From an uncultured Ruthenibacterium sp. (GTDB taxonomy: Bacteria > Bacillota > Clostridia > Oscillospirales > Ruminococcaceae), in assembly GCA_944386555.1 (NCBI GenBank), contig CALXBN010000045.1:1-64000 (forward strand): a stretch of 64,000 nt of DNA. The letters run 5' to 3'. The position numbers and the translations under genes were made by a program. A model generated the notes under the pieces. It searched no databases and was not told the origin of the DNA. It saw nothing but the letters and a program-made list of their open reading frames with translations. Shown here piece by piece: positions 25,150 to 35,148 of the stretch (its first letter is position 1; each line of letters starts with the position of its first letter).

Positions 25150-25917
25150 ATGGACAAAGCAAAGCGCCGGACAGTGATCGCCGGCAACTGGAAAATGAAC
25201 AAAACGGCCCGCCAGGCTGCCGAGCTGATCGATGCGCTGATTCCCGCGGTACAGGGCGCGGGCTGCGATGTGGTGATCTGCACGCCCTTCACCAGCCTGC
25301 CCGCCGCCGTGGAAAAATGCAAAGGCACCAACATCCATGTGGGTGCCCAGAACGTGCACTTCGAGGCAAACGGCGCCTACACCGGCGAAATCAGCGCCGA
25401 GATGCTGACGGATTTGGGCGTGGAATATGTGATCACCGGCCACTCCGAGCGCCGGCAGTACTTCGCCGAAACCGATGAGACCGTGAACAAGCGCACCCGC
25501 GCCGCTCTGGCCGCCGGGCTGCAGGTAATTGTGTGCGTGGGCGAGAGCCTGACCCAGCGCGAGCAGGGCGTCACCGAGGAACTGGTGCGCCTGCAGGTAA
25601 AAATTGCCCTGCAGGGCGTCAGTGCCCAGGAGATGCAGCGGGTGATCATCGCCTATGAACCCGTGTGGGCCATCGGCACCGGGCGCACCGCCACCGCCGA
25701 CCAGGCCCAGGAGGTGTGCGCGGCCATTCGCAGGGTGCTGGCCGAACTGTACGGCCAGGACGTGGCCGACGCCACCACCATTCAGTATGGCGGCAGCATG
25801 AACGCGGGCAATGCCGACGAGCTGCTGGCCAAGGCCGACGTAGACGGCGGGCTGATTGGCGGCGCGTCCCTGAAGGCCGACGCCTTCGCCGCCATTGTGG
25901 CCGCCGCCGGCAAGTGA
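25150..25917 (+). CDS. tpiA: Triosephosphate isomerase
   Basis: The 255-residue TIM barrel interconverts dihydroxyacetone phosphate and glyceraldehyde-3-phosphate. It has [10 protein letters not shown] (catalytic Lys), ITGHSERR (catalytic His), [13 protein letters not shown] (catalytic Glu and mobile loop) and [10 protein letters not shown] (phosphate site). ATG 25150 follows AAAGGAGAG; an earlier in-frame start inside the hairpin is unlikely. Second gene of the glycolytic operon. Confidence 0.98.
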   Translation: MDKAKRRTVIAGNWKMNKTARQAAELIDALIPAVQGAGCDVVICTPFTSLPAAVEKCKGTNIHVGAQNVHFEANGAYTGEISAEMLTDLGVEYVITGHSERRQYFAETDETVNKRTRAALAAGLQVIVCVGESLTQREQGVTEELVRLQVKIALQGVSAQEMQRVIIAYEPVWAIGTGRTATADQAQEVCAAIRRVLAELYGQDVADATTIQYGGSMNAGNADELLAKADVDGGLIGGASLKADAFAAIVAAAGK

Positions 25918-25954
25918 ACGCCCTACCAAACCACTGAGAAAGGAACGAATTGAT

Positions 25955-27466
25955 ATGGCAAAGAAACCTCTGATGCTGTGCATCCTGGACGGCTTTGGCT
26001 GGGTGCCGCAAGAGACCTACGGCAACGCCATCGTGGCCGCCAACACCCCCAACATCGACAGGCTGATGGCCACCTGCCCCCACACCACCATCGGCGCCTC
26101 CGGCATGGACGTGGGGCTGCCCGACGGCCAGATGGGCAACAGCGAGGTGGGCCACACCAACATCGGTGCCGGGCGCATCGTGTACCAGGAGCTGACGCGC
26201 ATCACCAAATCCATCCAGGACGGCGATTTCTTCCAGAACTCCGCCCTGAAGGCCGCCATGGAGAACGCCAAGGGCCATGCGCTGCATCTGATCGGCCTGC
26301 TCTCCGACGGCGGCGTGCACAGCCACAACGAGCATTTGTACGGCCTGCTGGAGATGGCCAAGCGCATGGGCGTGGAACAGGTGTACATCCACGCCATCAC
26401 CGACGGGCGCGACGTCCCCCCCGACAGCGGCCTGGGCTTTGTGAAAGAACTGCAGGCCAAGTGCGCCGAGATCGGCGTGGGCACCATTGCCACCATCACC
26501 GGCCGCTACTATGCCATGGACCGGGACAACCGCTGGGACCGCGTGGAGAAGGCCTACAACGCCATGGTGAAAGGCGAGGGAGAGCACGGCACCCCCGTGG
26601 AGATCATGGAGGCCAGCTACGCCAAAGAGGTAACCGACGAGTTCGTGGTGCCCGCCGTCACCTGCGAAGGCGGCCGGGTGCGCGAGGGCGACAGCGTGAT
26701 CTTCTTCAACTTCCGCCCCGACCGCGCCCGGGAGATCACCCGCACCTTTGTGGACCCGGACTTCACCGGCTTTGCCCGGGCCTACTTCCCCGTGCACTAC
26801 GTGTGCATGACCCAGTACGACGCCACCATGCCGGGGGTAGATGTGGCCTTCAAGCCCGAAGCCCTGACCAACGTGCTGGGCGAGTATCTGGCCAAAAACG
26901 GCAAAACCCAGCTGCGCATCGCCGAGACCGAAAAGTATGCCCACGTGACCTTCTTCTTCAACGGCGGCGTGGAGGCCCCCTTCGAAGGAGAGGACCGGGC
27001 GCTGATCCCCAGCCCCAAGGTGGCCACCTATGACCTGAAGCCCGAGATGAGCGCTTATGAAGTGGCCGAAGAGTGCACAAAGCGCATCGAGAGCGGGAAG
27101 TACGATGTGATCATCCTGAACTTCGCCAACTGTGACATGGTGGGCCACACCGGCGTGTTCGAGGCCGCCGTGAAGGCCGTGGAGGCCGTGGACGCCTGCG
27201 CAGGCAAAGTGATCGACGCGGTGCTGGCCGCCGGCGGCGCCGTGCTGCTGACGGCGGACCACGGAAACGCCGACAGGATGTACGACCCCGACCCCGAGCA
27301 CCCCTTCACCGCCCACACCACCAACCCGGTGCCCTTCCTGGTGGCCGGCCTGGGGGATGTGGCGCTGCGCCAGGGCGGCGTGCTGGCGGACATTGCCCCC
27401 ACCATGCTGAAGATCCTGGGCCTGCCCCAGCCCGCCGAGATGACCGGCAAGAGCATCATCGAATAA
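25955..27466 (+). CDS. gpmI: 2,3-bisphosphoglycerate-independent phosphoglycerate mutase
   Basis: The 503-residue metal-dependent enzyme of the alkaline phosphatase superfamily converts 3- to 2-phosphoglycerate. It has CILDGFGW (metal Asp), [14 protein letters not shown] with the nucleophile Ser, [46 protein letters not shown] and [11 protein letters not shown] 25955 follows GAAAGGAAC. Ends the operon before a strong terminator. Confidence 0.98.
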   Translation: MAKKPLMLCILDGFGWVPQETYGNAIVAANTPNIDRLMATCPHTTIGASGMDVGLPDGQMGNSEVGHTNIGAGRIVYQELTRITKSIQDGDFFQNSALKAAMENAKGHALHLIGLLSDGGVHSHNEHLYGLLEMAKRMGVEQVYIHAITDGRDVPPDSGLGFVKELQAKCAEIGVGTIATITGRYYAMDRDNRWDRVEKAYNAMVKGEGEHGTPVEIMEASYAKEVTDEFVVPAVTCEGGRVREGDSVIFFNFRPDRAREITRTFVDPDFTGFARAYFPVHYVCMTQYDATMPGVDVAFKPEALTNVLGEYLAKNGKTQLRIAETEKYAHVTFFFNGGVEAPFEGEDRALIPSPKVATYDLKPEMSAYEVAEECTKRIESGKYDVIILNFANCDMVGHTGVFEAAVKAVEAVDACAGKVIDAVLAAGGAVLLTADHGNADRMYDPDPEHPFTAHTTNPVPFLVAGLGDVALRQGGVLADIAPTMLKILGLPQPAEMTGKSIIE

Positions 27467-27504
27467 CACGGCCCAGTGGTCATCCGCCTCGCACCCATAG
27501 ACAG

Positions 27505-27538
27505 AAAAGCGCCCCTTCCACAGGAAGGGGCGCTTTTT
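27505..27538. terminator. Bidirectional terminator
   Basis: Stem AAAAGCGCCCCTTCC / GGAAGGGGCGCTTTT with loop ACA, T and A runs on both sides. It serves gpmI and the convergent NERD gene. Confidence 0.92.
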
Positions 27539-27618
27539 GACGTCTGTACGGGGGACTCTTTCGCCGCATGGCCGCTGCCCGGCCAGCGGCACCGGCAGGC
27601 GGGGCTTTCACCCCGGGC

Positions 27619-28332
27619 TCAGCCCCGGCGGCCGTTTTCCTGCAGCACCTGCAGGGCCTTCTTCATCTCCCCCGCCGAGAGGCCCGGGCTCTGGGGGCGC
27701 TGCAGGGCGCGACACAGCGCGTCGGCGCCGGTGTACACCTCGCCCCCGCGCACGTGCACGCTGGCATGGGGGTTGGCAAAGTACACATACCCCGTCACCG
27801 CGCACTTGAGCCCTTCGCCGCCCAGAATGCGCCGCACCAGCTGTACCTGGCGGCGGTTTTGCCGCAGGGGGTTGGGCAGGGTTTTCTCCATGGGCTTGCC
27901 GCCCTTCACCGGGCGGGTCTGACGCCAGGTGGGGGCGTCAGCCTCCCCCAGCAGGCTGCCCGCGTGGTTTTTCACCTCCACCACAGCCACGCCGTTGGGG
28001 CCGATGACCACTGCGTCCGCCTCGCCCCGCTGGGCGCCGGCATACAGCTTGGCGTTGCACAACACGGTATAGTTCTGGGGCAGGCCCGCCAGGGCCCGGG
28101 CCGCGCTGTTTTCTCCGGCCAGGCCGCTGCGCAGCACCGCCGCCTGATGGTACAGCCGCCAGGCCAGCACACCCAGCGCCGCCGCCACGCACAGGCACAA
28201 GAAGATCTCCCTTCGCCACAGCACAGCCAGAGCCGCCGTACCCACTGCACCGGCAGCGCACGCCGCCATACCCAAGCGGCACAGATACATGCGGCCGCGG
28301 TTAGGGTTGCGGCTTTTATACACTTTGGCCAT
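27619..28332 (-). CDS. NERD-domain membrane protein
   Basis: The 237-residue protein has two N-terminal membrane spans (residues 17-37 and 40-60) and a NERD nuclease-related domain: GLAGENSAARALAGLP, YTVLCNAKL, GEADAVVIGPNGVAVVEVKNHAG with the Asp-Glu-x-Lys core, and NPLRQNRRQVQLVRRIL. NERD proteins are thought to process DNA; actual role unknown. It starts 6 bases after galM and is likely co-transcribed with it. Confidence 0.88.
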   Translation of the reverse strand: MAKVYKSRNPNRGRMYLCRLGMAACAAGAVGTAALAVLWRREIFLCLCVAAALGVLAWRLYHQAAVLRSGLAGENSAARALAGLPQNYTVLCNAKLYAGAQRGEADAVVIGPNGVAVVEVKNHAGSLLGEADAPTWRQTRPVKGGKPMEKTLPNPLRQNRRQVQLVRRILGGEGLKCAVTGYVYFANPHASVHVRGGEVYTGADALCRALQRPQSPGLSAGEMKKALQVLQENGRRG

Positions 28333-28338
28333 GAGGTG

Positions 28339-29394
28339 TCACTCCATGCGGAAAGAATAGGCGGTGGTTTCGTGATATTCCTCCCCGGGGCGCAGCTCTA
28401 CGCCGGGCCAATCGGGGAAGCTGGGCGTGCAGGGGTAGTGCTGGGTCTCCAGGCAAAACGCCTGATAATCCCGCAAAGGCCGTCCGCCGCGCCCCTTTAC
28501 CGGCTGGCCGCCCAGGAAGTTGGCGGTATACAGCTGCATACCCGGCTGCGTGGTGAACACCTCCATGGTGATCCCTGTCTCCTCGCACCGGGCGCGCCCG
28601 GCCAAGGCCAGCAGACCGGGGGCCGCTTTGTCCAGCACGAAGCAGTGGTCGTACCCGCGGGCCAGGCCCAGCTGGGCGTCGGACAGGTCCAGATCCCGCC
28701 CGATGGGCTTGGGCGTGCGGAAATCAAAAGGTGTGCCTGCCACATCCAGTACACGGCCGGTAGGGCATGTTTCCGCATCCCCTTCCAGTACATGCCGTGC
28801 GTCGATCATCAGCGTCTGGGCCATGGCGTCGGCCGCATCGCCTCCCAGGTTGAAATAGCTGTGATTGGTCAGGTTGATCAGCGTAGGCGCATCGGTGACA
28901 GCCGTGTAATCCATCACCAGCGCGCCGGCATCGGTGAGTGTATAGGTGACGGTGACATCCATATTGCCGGGGAAACCGTCGTCCCCATCCGGGCTGCGGG
29001 CTGTCAGCACCAGATGCTCGGTGCCGTCCTCATCGGTTTTCACCGTTCCCCGGAACACCGTGCGCCCGAAGGTCCCGTGCAGATGATTGGGGCCGTTGTT
29101 GGCCTCCAGGCGGTATACCCGGCCGTCCAGTGTGAAGGCCGCGCCCCGGATGCGGTTGGCATAGCGGCCCACCAGAGCCCCCACGCTGGCGGTGCCTGCC
29201 TCGTAGTCCTCCAGGCTGTCCATGCCCAGCACCACATCCACCGGCGCACCGTCCCTGCCGGGCACCCACAAGTCGGTGACAATGCACCCGTATTCAATGA
29301 TATGGGCACGCATGCCGGCGCGGTTTTCCAGGGTGTAGCCGTACACCTCCCGGCCGTCGCAGGTGCGGCCGTAATACTTGCTTGTGATGGACAT
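28339..29394 (-). CDS. galM: Aldose 1-epimerase (galactose mutarotase)
   Basis: The 351-residue enzyme interconverts alpha and beta anomers of galactose or glucose. Signatures: YGCIVTDLWVPGRDG, GRYANRIRGAAFTLDG, NNGPNHLHGTFGRTVF (catalytic His in NHLHG), LTNHSYFNLGG (second His), the Asp in YDHCFVLDK, and AFCLETQHYPCTPSFP. ATG 29394 follows AAAGGAGGAA. The upstream AT-rich TATATATAAT near 29462-29471 is the probable -10 region. It is a true GalM, unlike the LacX-like protein at 160-1044. Confidence 0.95.
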   Translation of the reverse strand: MSITSKYYGRTCDGREVYGYTLENRAGMRAHIIEYGCIVTDLWVPGRDGAPVDVVLGMDSLEDYEAGTASVGALVGRYANRIRGAAFTLDGRVYRLEANNGPNHLHGTFGRTVFRGTVKTDEDGTEHLVLTARSPDGDDGFPGNMDVTVTYTLTDAGALVMDYTAVTDAPTLINLTNHSYFNLGGDAADAMAQTLMIDARHVLEGDAETCPTGRVLDVAGTPFDFRTPKPIGRDLDLSDAQLGLARGYDHCFVLDKAAPGLLALAGRARCEETGITMEVFTTQPGMQLYTANFLGGQPVKGRGGRPLRDYQAFCLETQHYPCTPSFPDWPGVELRPGEEYHETTAYSFRME

Positions 29395-29619
29395 AGAGTT
29401 CCTCCTTTGCGGACGTTGTAGTTCGCCGGGCGCATATGCCATGATTCCACGCCCCGGCGCTTATTATATATAGGATACCGCATTCGACAGGAAATTACAA
29501 CCGCAGCGCCGTAACATTTCCCGGCGGGCTTCGTCTAATTCTGTGAAACCGTCCCGTGCGCAGGCAGGGGGCAAGATATGCTGCACCTGTGCCAGCCGTT
29601 CTGAAAGGAGGCAATTGCC

Positions 29620-29939
29620 ATGTCCGCCGCCATCGCGGGCCGTTCAGCCCCTTCCGACATTCCCGCTCCCATGCCCGGCGGCGCCCATGTCCGCAGGCGG
29701 GCACCCGCCTGGCCCCGGGCCGTGGCCACCGCACCGGCAGCTTCCAGTGGACGGTACCGGCCACCGGTGAGCCGGTAACGGCGCTGGCCAATGCCCACTG
29801 CGTAGTGTTGACCGCCCTGGGGCGTACGCGCTGCATGGTGATGGACCCGCTGCAGGGCAATTTGACGCTGCGCACCGAAGAATTCCTGTCCTGTTTTGAG
29901 GCCATGGGCAGCCGGGCGCTGGTGGTTCGCCCGGGCTGA
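29620..29939 (+). pseudogene. Remnant of a C39-like peptidase
   Basis: A good ribosome site (AAAGGAGG) and ATG at 29620 open a frame that stops at TAA 29776-29778. In the -1 frame the translation then continues to TGA 29937-29939 with NAHCVVLTALG, VMDPLQGNLT and FLSCFEAMGSRALVV. This matches the C-terminal half of C39-type cysteine peptidases (His and Asp of the triad, then the AMGxxA end). The N-terminal half with the catalytic Cys is missing and the two parts are out of frame, so I read it as a deleted and frameshifted gene. A sequencing error could explain the frame break but not the missing half. Confidence 0.5.
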
Positions 29940-29982
29940 CACGCGGCGCGGGAAAATTTTTTCATTTTTCCGGACTTTCTGC

Positions 29983-30011
29983 TTGACAATCCCTGTAAAA
30001 CACGTTATAAA
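29983..30011 (+). promoter_or_regulatory. Promoter of the acyl carrier protein gene
   Basis: TTGACA (29983-29988), 17 bases, TATAAA (30006-30011), about 75 bases ahead of the start codon. A consensus promoter, as expected for a highly expressed gene. Confidence 0.8.
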
Positions 30012-30088
30012 ATGTATAGGAAAAATATGCAGGTTCTGCCGCGCTGCATGCCGGAAGGGGCCTATCATGTTATGGAGGGAAATAGTCA

Positions 30089-30316
30089 ATGGTTTTTGAG
30101 CGTGTTCGGGAGCTCATCTGCTCGCAGCTGGACCTGGACGAGGACCGCGTCACCATGGATTCCAATATTCTGGAGGATTTTGACGCCGACAGCCTGGATC
30201 TGGTGGATTTGGTGATGAGCCTGGAGGACGAATTCGGCATCGAAGTACCGGACGACCAGGTGGAAAATTTCCACACGGTAGGCGATGTGGTGCGCTACAT
30301 TGAGGACAACACCTGA
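30089..30316 (+). CDS. acpP: Acyl carrier protein
   Basis: A small acidic 75-residue protein with the phosphopantetheine attachment motif ADSLDLVDLVMSLEDEFGI; the modified residue is Ser35. It carries acyl groups in fatty-acid synthesis. No fab genes are adjacent. Strong promoter and terminator make it monocistronic. Confidence 0.95.
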   Translation: MVFERVRELICSQLDLDEDRVTMDSNILEDFDADSLDLVDLVMSLEDEFGIEVPDDQVENFHTVGDVVRYIEDNT

Positions 30317-30329
30317 TTGAACAGCCATC

Positions 30330-30377
30330 AAGGGGCCCCGGCTCGGGCGCGGCTGCGCGCCGTCTGGGGCCTTTTTA
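30330..30377 (+). terminator. Intrinsic terminator after acpP
   Basis: A long GC-rich hairpin, AAGG..CCCC with GGGGCCTT at its foot, followed by TTTTTATTT. It ends 24 bases before proS, which therefore needs read-through or an overlapping promoter. No T-box was found. Confidence 0.75.
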
Positions 30378-30400
30378 TTTGTATTATGTGAGGAGACGTC

Positions 30401-31837
30401 ATGAAAGACAACAAAAAACTGGTGGAGGCCATCACCCCCATCGACCAAGATTTTGCCCAGTGGTACACCGACATCTGCCTGAAGGCCGAGCTGGTGGATT
30501 ATTCGTCCGTGAAGGGCTGCGTGGTGCTGCGTCCCTACGGCTATGCCATTTGGGAAAATATCCAGAAGCTGCTGGACGCCCGCTTCAAGGCCACCGGTCA
30601 CGAGAACGTGGCCATGCCGATCTTCATCCCCGAAAGCCTGCTGCAGAAGGAAAAAGACCACGTGGAGGGCTTTGCCCCCGAGGTGGCCTGGGTGACTATG
30701 GGCGGCAGCGAGGAACTGGAAGACCGGCTGTGCGTGCGCCCCACCAGTGAGACGCTGTTCTGCGATCATTTTGCCCACGTGCTGCATTCCTGGCGGGACT
30801 TGCCCATGAAGTACAACCAGTGGTGCAGCGTGGTGCGCTGGGAAAAGACAACCCGCCCCTTCCTGCGCAGCCGGGAGTTCTGGTGGCAGGAGGGCCATAC
30901 CATCCATGAGACCGCTCAGGAGGCCCAGGACGAGACCCTGCAGATGCTGAACATTTATGCAGACTTCTGCGAGCAGGAGCTGAATATCCCTGTGCTGAAA
31001 GGCCGCAAAACCGATAAGGAGAAGTTCGCCGGCGCCGAGGCCACCTATTCCATCGAAGCCATGATGTACGACGGCAAAGCCCTGCAGAGCGGCACCAGCC
31101 ACTATTTCGGCGACGGTTTCTCCCGGGCCTTCGGTGTGCAGTTCACCGGCCGGGACAACCAGCTGCAGTATCCGTTCCAGACCAGCTGGGGCGTCTCCAC
31201 CCGCCTGGTGGGCGCCATCATCATGACCCACGGCGACGACGAAGGGCTGATTCTGCCCCCGGCAGTGGCCCCCTACCAGGTAGTTATTGTGCCGGTGGCC
31301 GCCCACAAGCCCGGCGTCACTGAGGCTGCCCGGGAGCTGGCGGCGCGGCTGGGCAAATTCTGCCGCGTGAAGCTGGACGAAAGCGACAACACACCGGGCT
31401 GGAAGTTCGCCCAATGGGAGATGAAGGGCGTGCCTCTGCGCCTGGAGATCGGCCCTAAGGATATCGAAAAGGGCCAGTGTGTGCTGGTGCGTCGCACCGA
31501 CCGTGAAAAGCTGTTCACCCCGCTGGAGGATCTGGAGCAGGTGATCCCCGCACAGCTGGTGGAGGTAAGCCGCCAACTGTATGCCCGCGCGCAGAAAAAC
31601 CGCGCCGAGCGCACCTTCTCCGCCAAAACGATGGATGAAGTGATGGAGCTGGCCAACACCCGGAGCGGCTACATCAAAACCATGTGGTGCGGCGATTTGG
31701 CCTGTGAAGAGAAGATGAAGGAAGTGGCTGGCCTGTCCAGCCGCTGCATCCCCTTTGAGCAGGAGGTCATCGGCGATGTATGCCCCTGCTGCGGCAAACC
31801 GGCCAAAACCATGGTGGTGTGGGGCAAGGCGTATTGA
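30401..31837 (+). CDS. proS: Prolyl-tRNA synthetase, archaeal/eukaryotic-type (ProS type 3)
   Basis: The 478-residue class II synthetase charges tRNA-Pro. It has [19 protein letters not shown] at the N terminus, motif 2 around [33 protein letters not shown], motif 3 in [20 protein letters not shown], the anticodon domain from about 285 and the C-terminal Zn-binding-like fold ending [18 protein letters not shown]. It lacks the INS editing domain of the typical bacterial form, as type 3 enzymes do. RBS GAGGAGACGTC. Ends in its own terminator. Confidence 0.96.
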   Translation: MKDNKKLVEAITPIDQDFAQWYTDICLKAELVDYSSVKGCVVLRPYGYAIWENIQKLLDARFKATGHENVAMPIFIPESLLQKEKDHVEGFAPEVAWVTMGGSEELEDRLCVRPTSETLFCDHFAHVLHSWRDLPMKYNQWCSVVRWEKTTRPFLRSREFWWQEGHTIHETAQEAQDETLQMLNIYADFCEQELNIPVLKGRKTDKEKFAGAEATYSIEAMMYDGKALQSGTSHYFGDGFSRAFGVQFTGRDNQLQYPFQTSWGVSTRLVGAIIMTHGDDEGLILPPAVAPYQVVIVPVAAHKPGVTEAARELAARLGKFCRVKLDESDNTPGWKFAQWEMKGVPLRLEIGPKDIEKGQCVLVRRTDREKLFTPLEDLEQVIPAQLVEVSRQLYARAQKNRAERTFSAKTMDEVMELANTRSGYIKTMWCGDLACEEKMKEVAGLSSRCIPFEQEVIGDVCPCCGKPAKTMVVWGKAY

Positions 31838-31865
31838 GCCCTGCCCGCCGCAGGCAAATTGAAGC

Positions 31866-31899
31866 AAAAAAGAGCAGGCACAGGCCTGCTCTTTTTTTA
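31866..31899 (+). terminator. Intrinsic terminator after proS
   Basis: Stem AAAAAGAGCAGG / CCTGCTCTTTTT with T run. A-rich on the other side, so it may also serve the convergent EamA gene. Confidence 0.9.
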
Positions 31900-31974
31900 T
31901 TGTGTATCATCATGAAATTTCAGAGCCGTTACCGTGATTTTCATCGCTTGCGGCAGGGCGCCCCCTCCGTCCTC

Positions 31975-32829
31975 TCAGGCCCGGCGGCGGGTGCGCAGCG
32001 CGGCAAAGGCGGCGTCCAGTACGCCGCCGGCCAGAATCAGCAGCAGCGATGCCAGAGCCGTACCTCCGGGCGCTTCACCCAGGAACAGCCACACCCAAAC
32101 CGGGTTCAGGACGGGTTCGGCCAGGCACAGCATCACGCCGGCCAGAGCGTCTACCCGGCGGGTGCCCCGGGCATACACCGTATAGCCGAATCCGTTTACC
32201 AGCACACCCGCCAGGGCAACCAGCCCTGCATCGGAGAGCCGCGGCAATGCCGCCCCCCATGTAAATGGCAGGCTGATGAGCACGCACAGCAGGTTGCCCA
32301 CGCACATCACCGCCCCGGCAGGCACGTCTCCCGCCCTGCGCAAAAAGGCCGAGTACAGCGGGAACAGCACGCCGCTGGCCAGCGGCAGCAGCGTCAGCGG
32401 CGTCAGGCCACCGCCCACCAGGGCCACCGCACAGCCCGCGGCAATCAGCGCCATGGGCAGCACACCTGAAAGGCGCACGCGCAATTTGCGCTGGACGGCC
32501 AGGGCCAAGTACACAAACAACGGTGCCGTGTATTGGCCGCCCACCGCCTGGGCCGCACCCACCACCCGGGTGGACACCGCAAACGCCACCATGAACAGCG
32601 CATACAGCAGCGCCGCCAAAAAGGCATTGAGGCCGAAGCGCCGCCCGCGCAGCGCCCCCAGGCCCGGTGCCAGCACCAGGCAGGCCGCGCCGCTGCGGAT
32701 CACCAGCAGCCAGAACATATCGCAGCTGACCCCTCGGATCACCAGGCCCGCACTGCTCCACAGCAAAGCTGCCAGCAGGATCTGCCCGGCACCCAGGATT
32801 TTTTCATTTCTTGTCGTCGCCGGCTCCAT
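31975..32829 (-). CDS. EamA/DMT-family transporter
   Basis: The 284-residue protein has ten predicted membrane spans in two EamA repeats: N-terminal ILLAALLWSSAGLVIRG and C-terminal VRVDALAGVMLCLAEPVLNPVW-like segment (the family LEPV motif appears as LAEPVLNP). It is probably an exporter of amino acids or other metabolites; substrate not predictable. It is downstream of lysS but separated by a hairpin and 200 bases. Confidence 0.88.
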   Translation of the reverse strand: MEPATTRNEKILGAGQILLAALLWSSAGLVIRGVSCDMFWLLVIRSGAACLVLAPGLGALRGRRFGLNAFLAALLYALFMVAFAVSTRVVGAAQAVGGQYTAPLFVYLALAVQRKLRVRLSGVLPMALIAAGCAVALVGGGLTPLTLLPLASGVLFPLYSAFLRRAGDVPAGAVMCVGNLLCVLISLPFTWGAALPRLSDAGLVALAGVLVNGFGYTVYARGTRRVDALAGVMLCLAEPVLNPVWVWLFLGEAPGGTALASLLLILAGGVLDAAFAALRTRRRA

Positions 32830-32957
32830 TTCTTTCCCCTCACATCCTGCCCGTCCCGTCGGCCCGGGGCGGGCGTTTTGTCACTCCCATTATAAACGGT
32901 TCACGGGCTTTTTCCACCGTCCTGCCTGTAGGCAGGGCCAAAACCACCGCACCATGC

Positions 32958-32985
32958 AAAGAGGGCAGTCCCGGAGGACTGCCCT
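32958..32985 (-). terminator. Terminator hairpin after lysS
   Basis: Perfect ten-pair stem AGGGCAGTCC / GGACTGCCCT with loop CGGA, between lysS and the EamA gene. The T run on the minus strand is short (CTTTG), so strength is uncertain. Confidence 0.6.
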
Positions 32986-33033
32986 TGGCAAACGCCGGTG
33001 TTTCCCCGGCCGGCCCCGCCGGGCACAGCTGCC

Positions 33034-35010
33034 TCAGTACAGCTTGGCACCGGCAGGGATATGGTCGTCCACCATCAGCAGGTGCAGCCGTTCTTCGCCA
33101 GCCTCATGGTGCACAGCGCTGATGAGCATGCCGCAGGAGTCCAGGCCCATCATGTTGCGCGGCGGCAGGTTCACAATGGCAATGCAGGTTTTGCCCACCA
33201 GCTGCTCAGGCTCGTAATAGTCGTGGATGCCGCTGAGGATGACGCGGTCGATCCCGGAGCCGTCATCCAGCACAAACTTCAGCAGTTTCTTCGACTTGGG
33301 CACTGCTTCGCAGGCTTTCACCTTCACGGCGCGGAAATCAGACTTGCTGAACGTGTCAAAGTCCACAAATTCCCGGAACAGCGGTTCGATCTCCACACGG
33401 GAAAAGTCCACGGCTGCCGGTGCGGCAGGCACTTCCTGCATGGGGGCCGCAGTCTCCCGCGCCGCCGCCTTTCCCTCGGCCTTCGGCGCATCCAGCGGCT
33501 TCATCGTGGGGAACAGCAGCACGTCCCGAATGGTAGAAGCACCTGTGAGAAGCATGACAAAGCGGTCCACGCCGATGCCGATGCCGCCGGTCGGAGGCAT
33601 GCCATAGCTCAAAGCATTGAGGAAATCCTCATCCACGCCGCTGGCTTCGTCATCGCCGTGCTGTTTGAGGTATTCCTGGTATTCAAAGCGCTGGCGCTGG
33701 TCGATGGGGTCGTTCAGCTCGCTGAAAGCATTGCAGTATTCCCGCCCCCCGATGAACAGCTCAAAGCGTTCGGTATAGCCGGGATGATTCGGGTCCTTTT
33801 TGGAAAGCGGGCTGATTTCCACCGGGTGGCCCGTCAGGAAGGTCGGCTGCACCAGCTTGTCCTCCACATAGGTCTCAAAAAACAGGTTCAGGATATCGCC
33901 CTTTTTATGGCGCTCCTCAAAGGGGATGCCGCGCGCTTTTGCCAGGGCTTTGGCGGCCTGGTCGTCGGGCAGGGCATCAAAATCCACACCGGCATATTGT
34001 TTCACGGCTTCCACCATGCTCAGCCGGGCAAAAGGCTTTTCCAGGTCATACGTCACACCGTCCAGCGTGCAGACAGCCGTCCCGTTCACCTTGCGCGCAA
34101 CGGTGCGCATCATATCTTCGCACAGATTCATCATGCCGCGGTAGTCGGTGTAAGCCTGATAAGCTTCCAGCATGGTGAATTCCGGATTGTGGCGGGTGTC
34201 CATCCCTTCGTTGCGGAACACGCGGCCGATCTCATACACACGGTCAAACCCGCCCACAATCAGGCGTTTCAGGTGCAGTTCCAGCGCAATGCGCAGATAC
34301 ATGTCGATGTCCAGTGTGTTGTGATGGGTAATAAAAGGGCGGGCCGCCGCACCGCCGGCCTGGATGTGCAGCACCGGCGTCTCCACCTCCATAAACGCAT
34401 GGCCATCCAGATAGCCGCGCAGTTCCGAGATGATACGGCTACGCTTGCGGAAGACCTCCTGCACTTCCGGGTTCACAATCAGGTCCACATAGCGCTGGCG
34501 ATCGGGCGTTCCGCGGTCGTTGAGGCCATGGAATTTTTCCGGCAGGGGCAGCAGGCTTTTGGCCAGCAGCACAATTTCGGTAACGTGCACACTGATCTCA
34601 CCCATTTTGGTGCGGAACACAAAGCCCCGCACCCCTACAATGTCGCCGATATCAAACTTTTTGAAATCCTGATACGCCTCGGTGCCCACATCGTCCCGGC
34701 GCACATACATCTGGATGTTGCCGGACCTGTCCCGCAGATCGGCAAAGCTGGCTTTTCCCATCACGCGCTTGCTCATCATGCGGCCGGCCATGCACACCTG
34801 ACGGCGCTGGGCGGGATCGGCGTCCTCGGGCAGGTCCACATAGCTGCCCTTCACTTCCTCGGCAAAATCGCTCTGAGGCCAGCTGGTGCGCTGGAAGGGG
34901 TCTTTGCCGGCCTGCTGCAGCTCGGCCAGTTTCTGGCGGCGGATCGCCACCAGCTGGCTGTAATCCTGCTCGGCTTCGGGCTGGGAGGTGTTTTGATTCA
35001 TTTCTGCCAT
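33034..35010 (-). CDS. lysS: Lysyl-tRNA synthetase fused to a C-terminal tRNA-binding domain
   Basis: The 658-residue protein is a class II LysRS. An OB-fold anticodon domain spans residues 70-150, motif 1 is at 190-214, motif 2 is RVFRNEGMDTRHNPEFTMLE (263-282), and motif 3 is GIGIGVDRFVMLL (476-488). After an Ala/Pro-rich linker (505-535) comes a Trbp111/MetRS-C-like EMAP domain (about 545-658: FRAVKVKACEAVPKSKKLLKF, RVILSGI, NLPPRNMMGLDSCGMLIS). Usual LysRS is about 500 residues. The extra domain binds tRNA non-specifically and would raise affinity. ATG 35010 follows GAAGGAGAG. It is downstream of greA but behind a terminator. Confidence 0.95.
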   Translation of the reverse strand: MAEMNQNTSQPEAEQDYSQLVAIRRQKLAELQQAGKDPFQRTSWPQSDFAEEVKGSYVDLPEDADPAQRRQVCMAGRMMSKRVMGKASFADLRDRSGNIQMYVRRDDVGTEAYQDFKKFDIGDIVGVRGFVFRTKMGEISVHVTEIVLLAKSLLPLPEKFHGLNDRGTPDRQRYVDLIVNPEVQEVFRKRSRIISELRGYLDGHAFMEVETPVLHIQAGGAAARPFITHHNTLDIDMYLRIALELHLKRLIVGGFDRVYEIGRVFRNEGMDTRHNPEFTMLEAYQAYTDYRGMMNLCEDMMRTVARKVNGTAVCTLDGVTYDLEKPFARLSMVEAVKQYAGVDFDALPDDQAAKALAKARGIPFEERHKKGDILNLFFETYVEDKLVQPTFLTGHPVEISPLSKKDPNHPGYTERFELFIGGREYCNAFSELNDPIDQRQRFEYQEYLKQHGDDEASGVDEDFLNALSYGMPPTGGIGIGVDRFVMLLTGASTIRDVLLFPTMKPLDAPKAEGKAAARETAAPMQEVPAAPAAVDFSRVEIEPLFREFVDFDTFSKSDFRAVKVKACEAVPKSKKLLKFVLDDGSGIDRVILSGIHDYYEPEQLVGKTCIAIVNLPPRNMMGLDSCGMLISAVHHEAGEERLHLLMVDDHIPAGAKLY

Positions 35011-35082
35011 ATTCTTCTCTCCTTCAAACGGCAAAACGGCGGCTGCGGCGCCGATCGGTTCAGTTACGCCTTATTATAACAC

Positions 35083-35110
35083 AAAAACAGGCGCTTTCGC
35101 ACCTGTTTTT
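35083..35110 (-). terminator. Terminator between greA and lysS
   Basis: Read on the minus strand: AAAAACAGG, a short inner stem, CCTGTTTTT. Placed 40 bases after the greA stop and 70 before the lysS start. Confidence 0.85.
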
Positions 35111-35148
35111 GCACGGTTTTTTGCAATTTTCAACGCTTTCCGGCGTTA

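Noticed and set aside
30317..30400. A T-box leader before proS (and lysS)
   Set aside because: The space before proS is almost filled by the acpP terminator, and neither leader has a T-box core or specifier loop.
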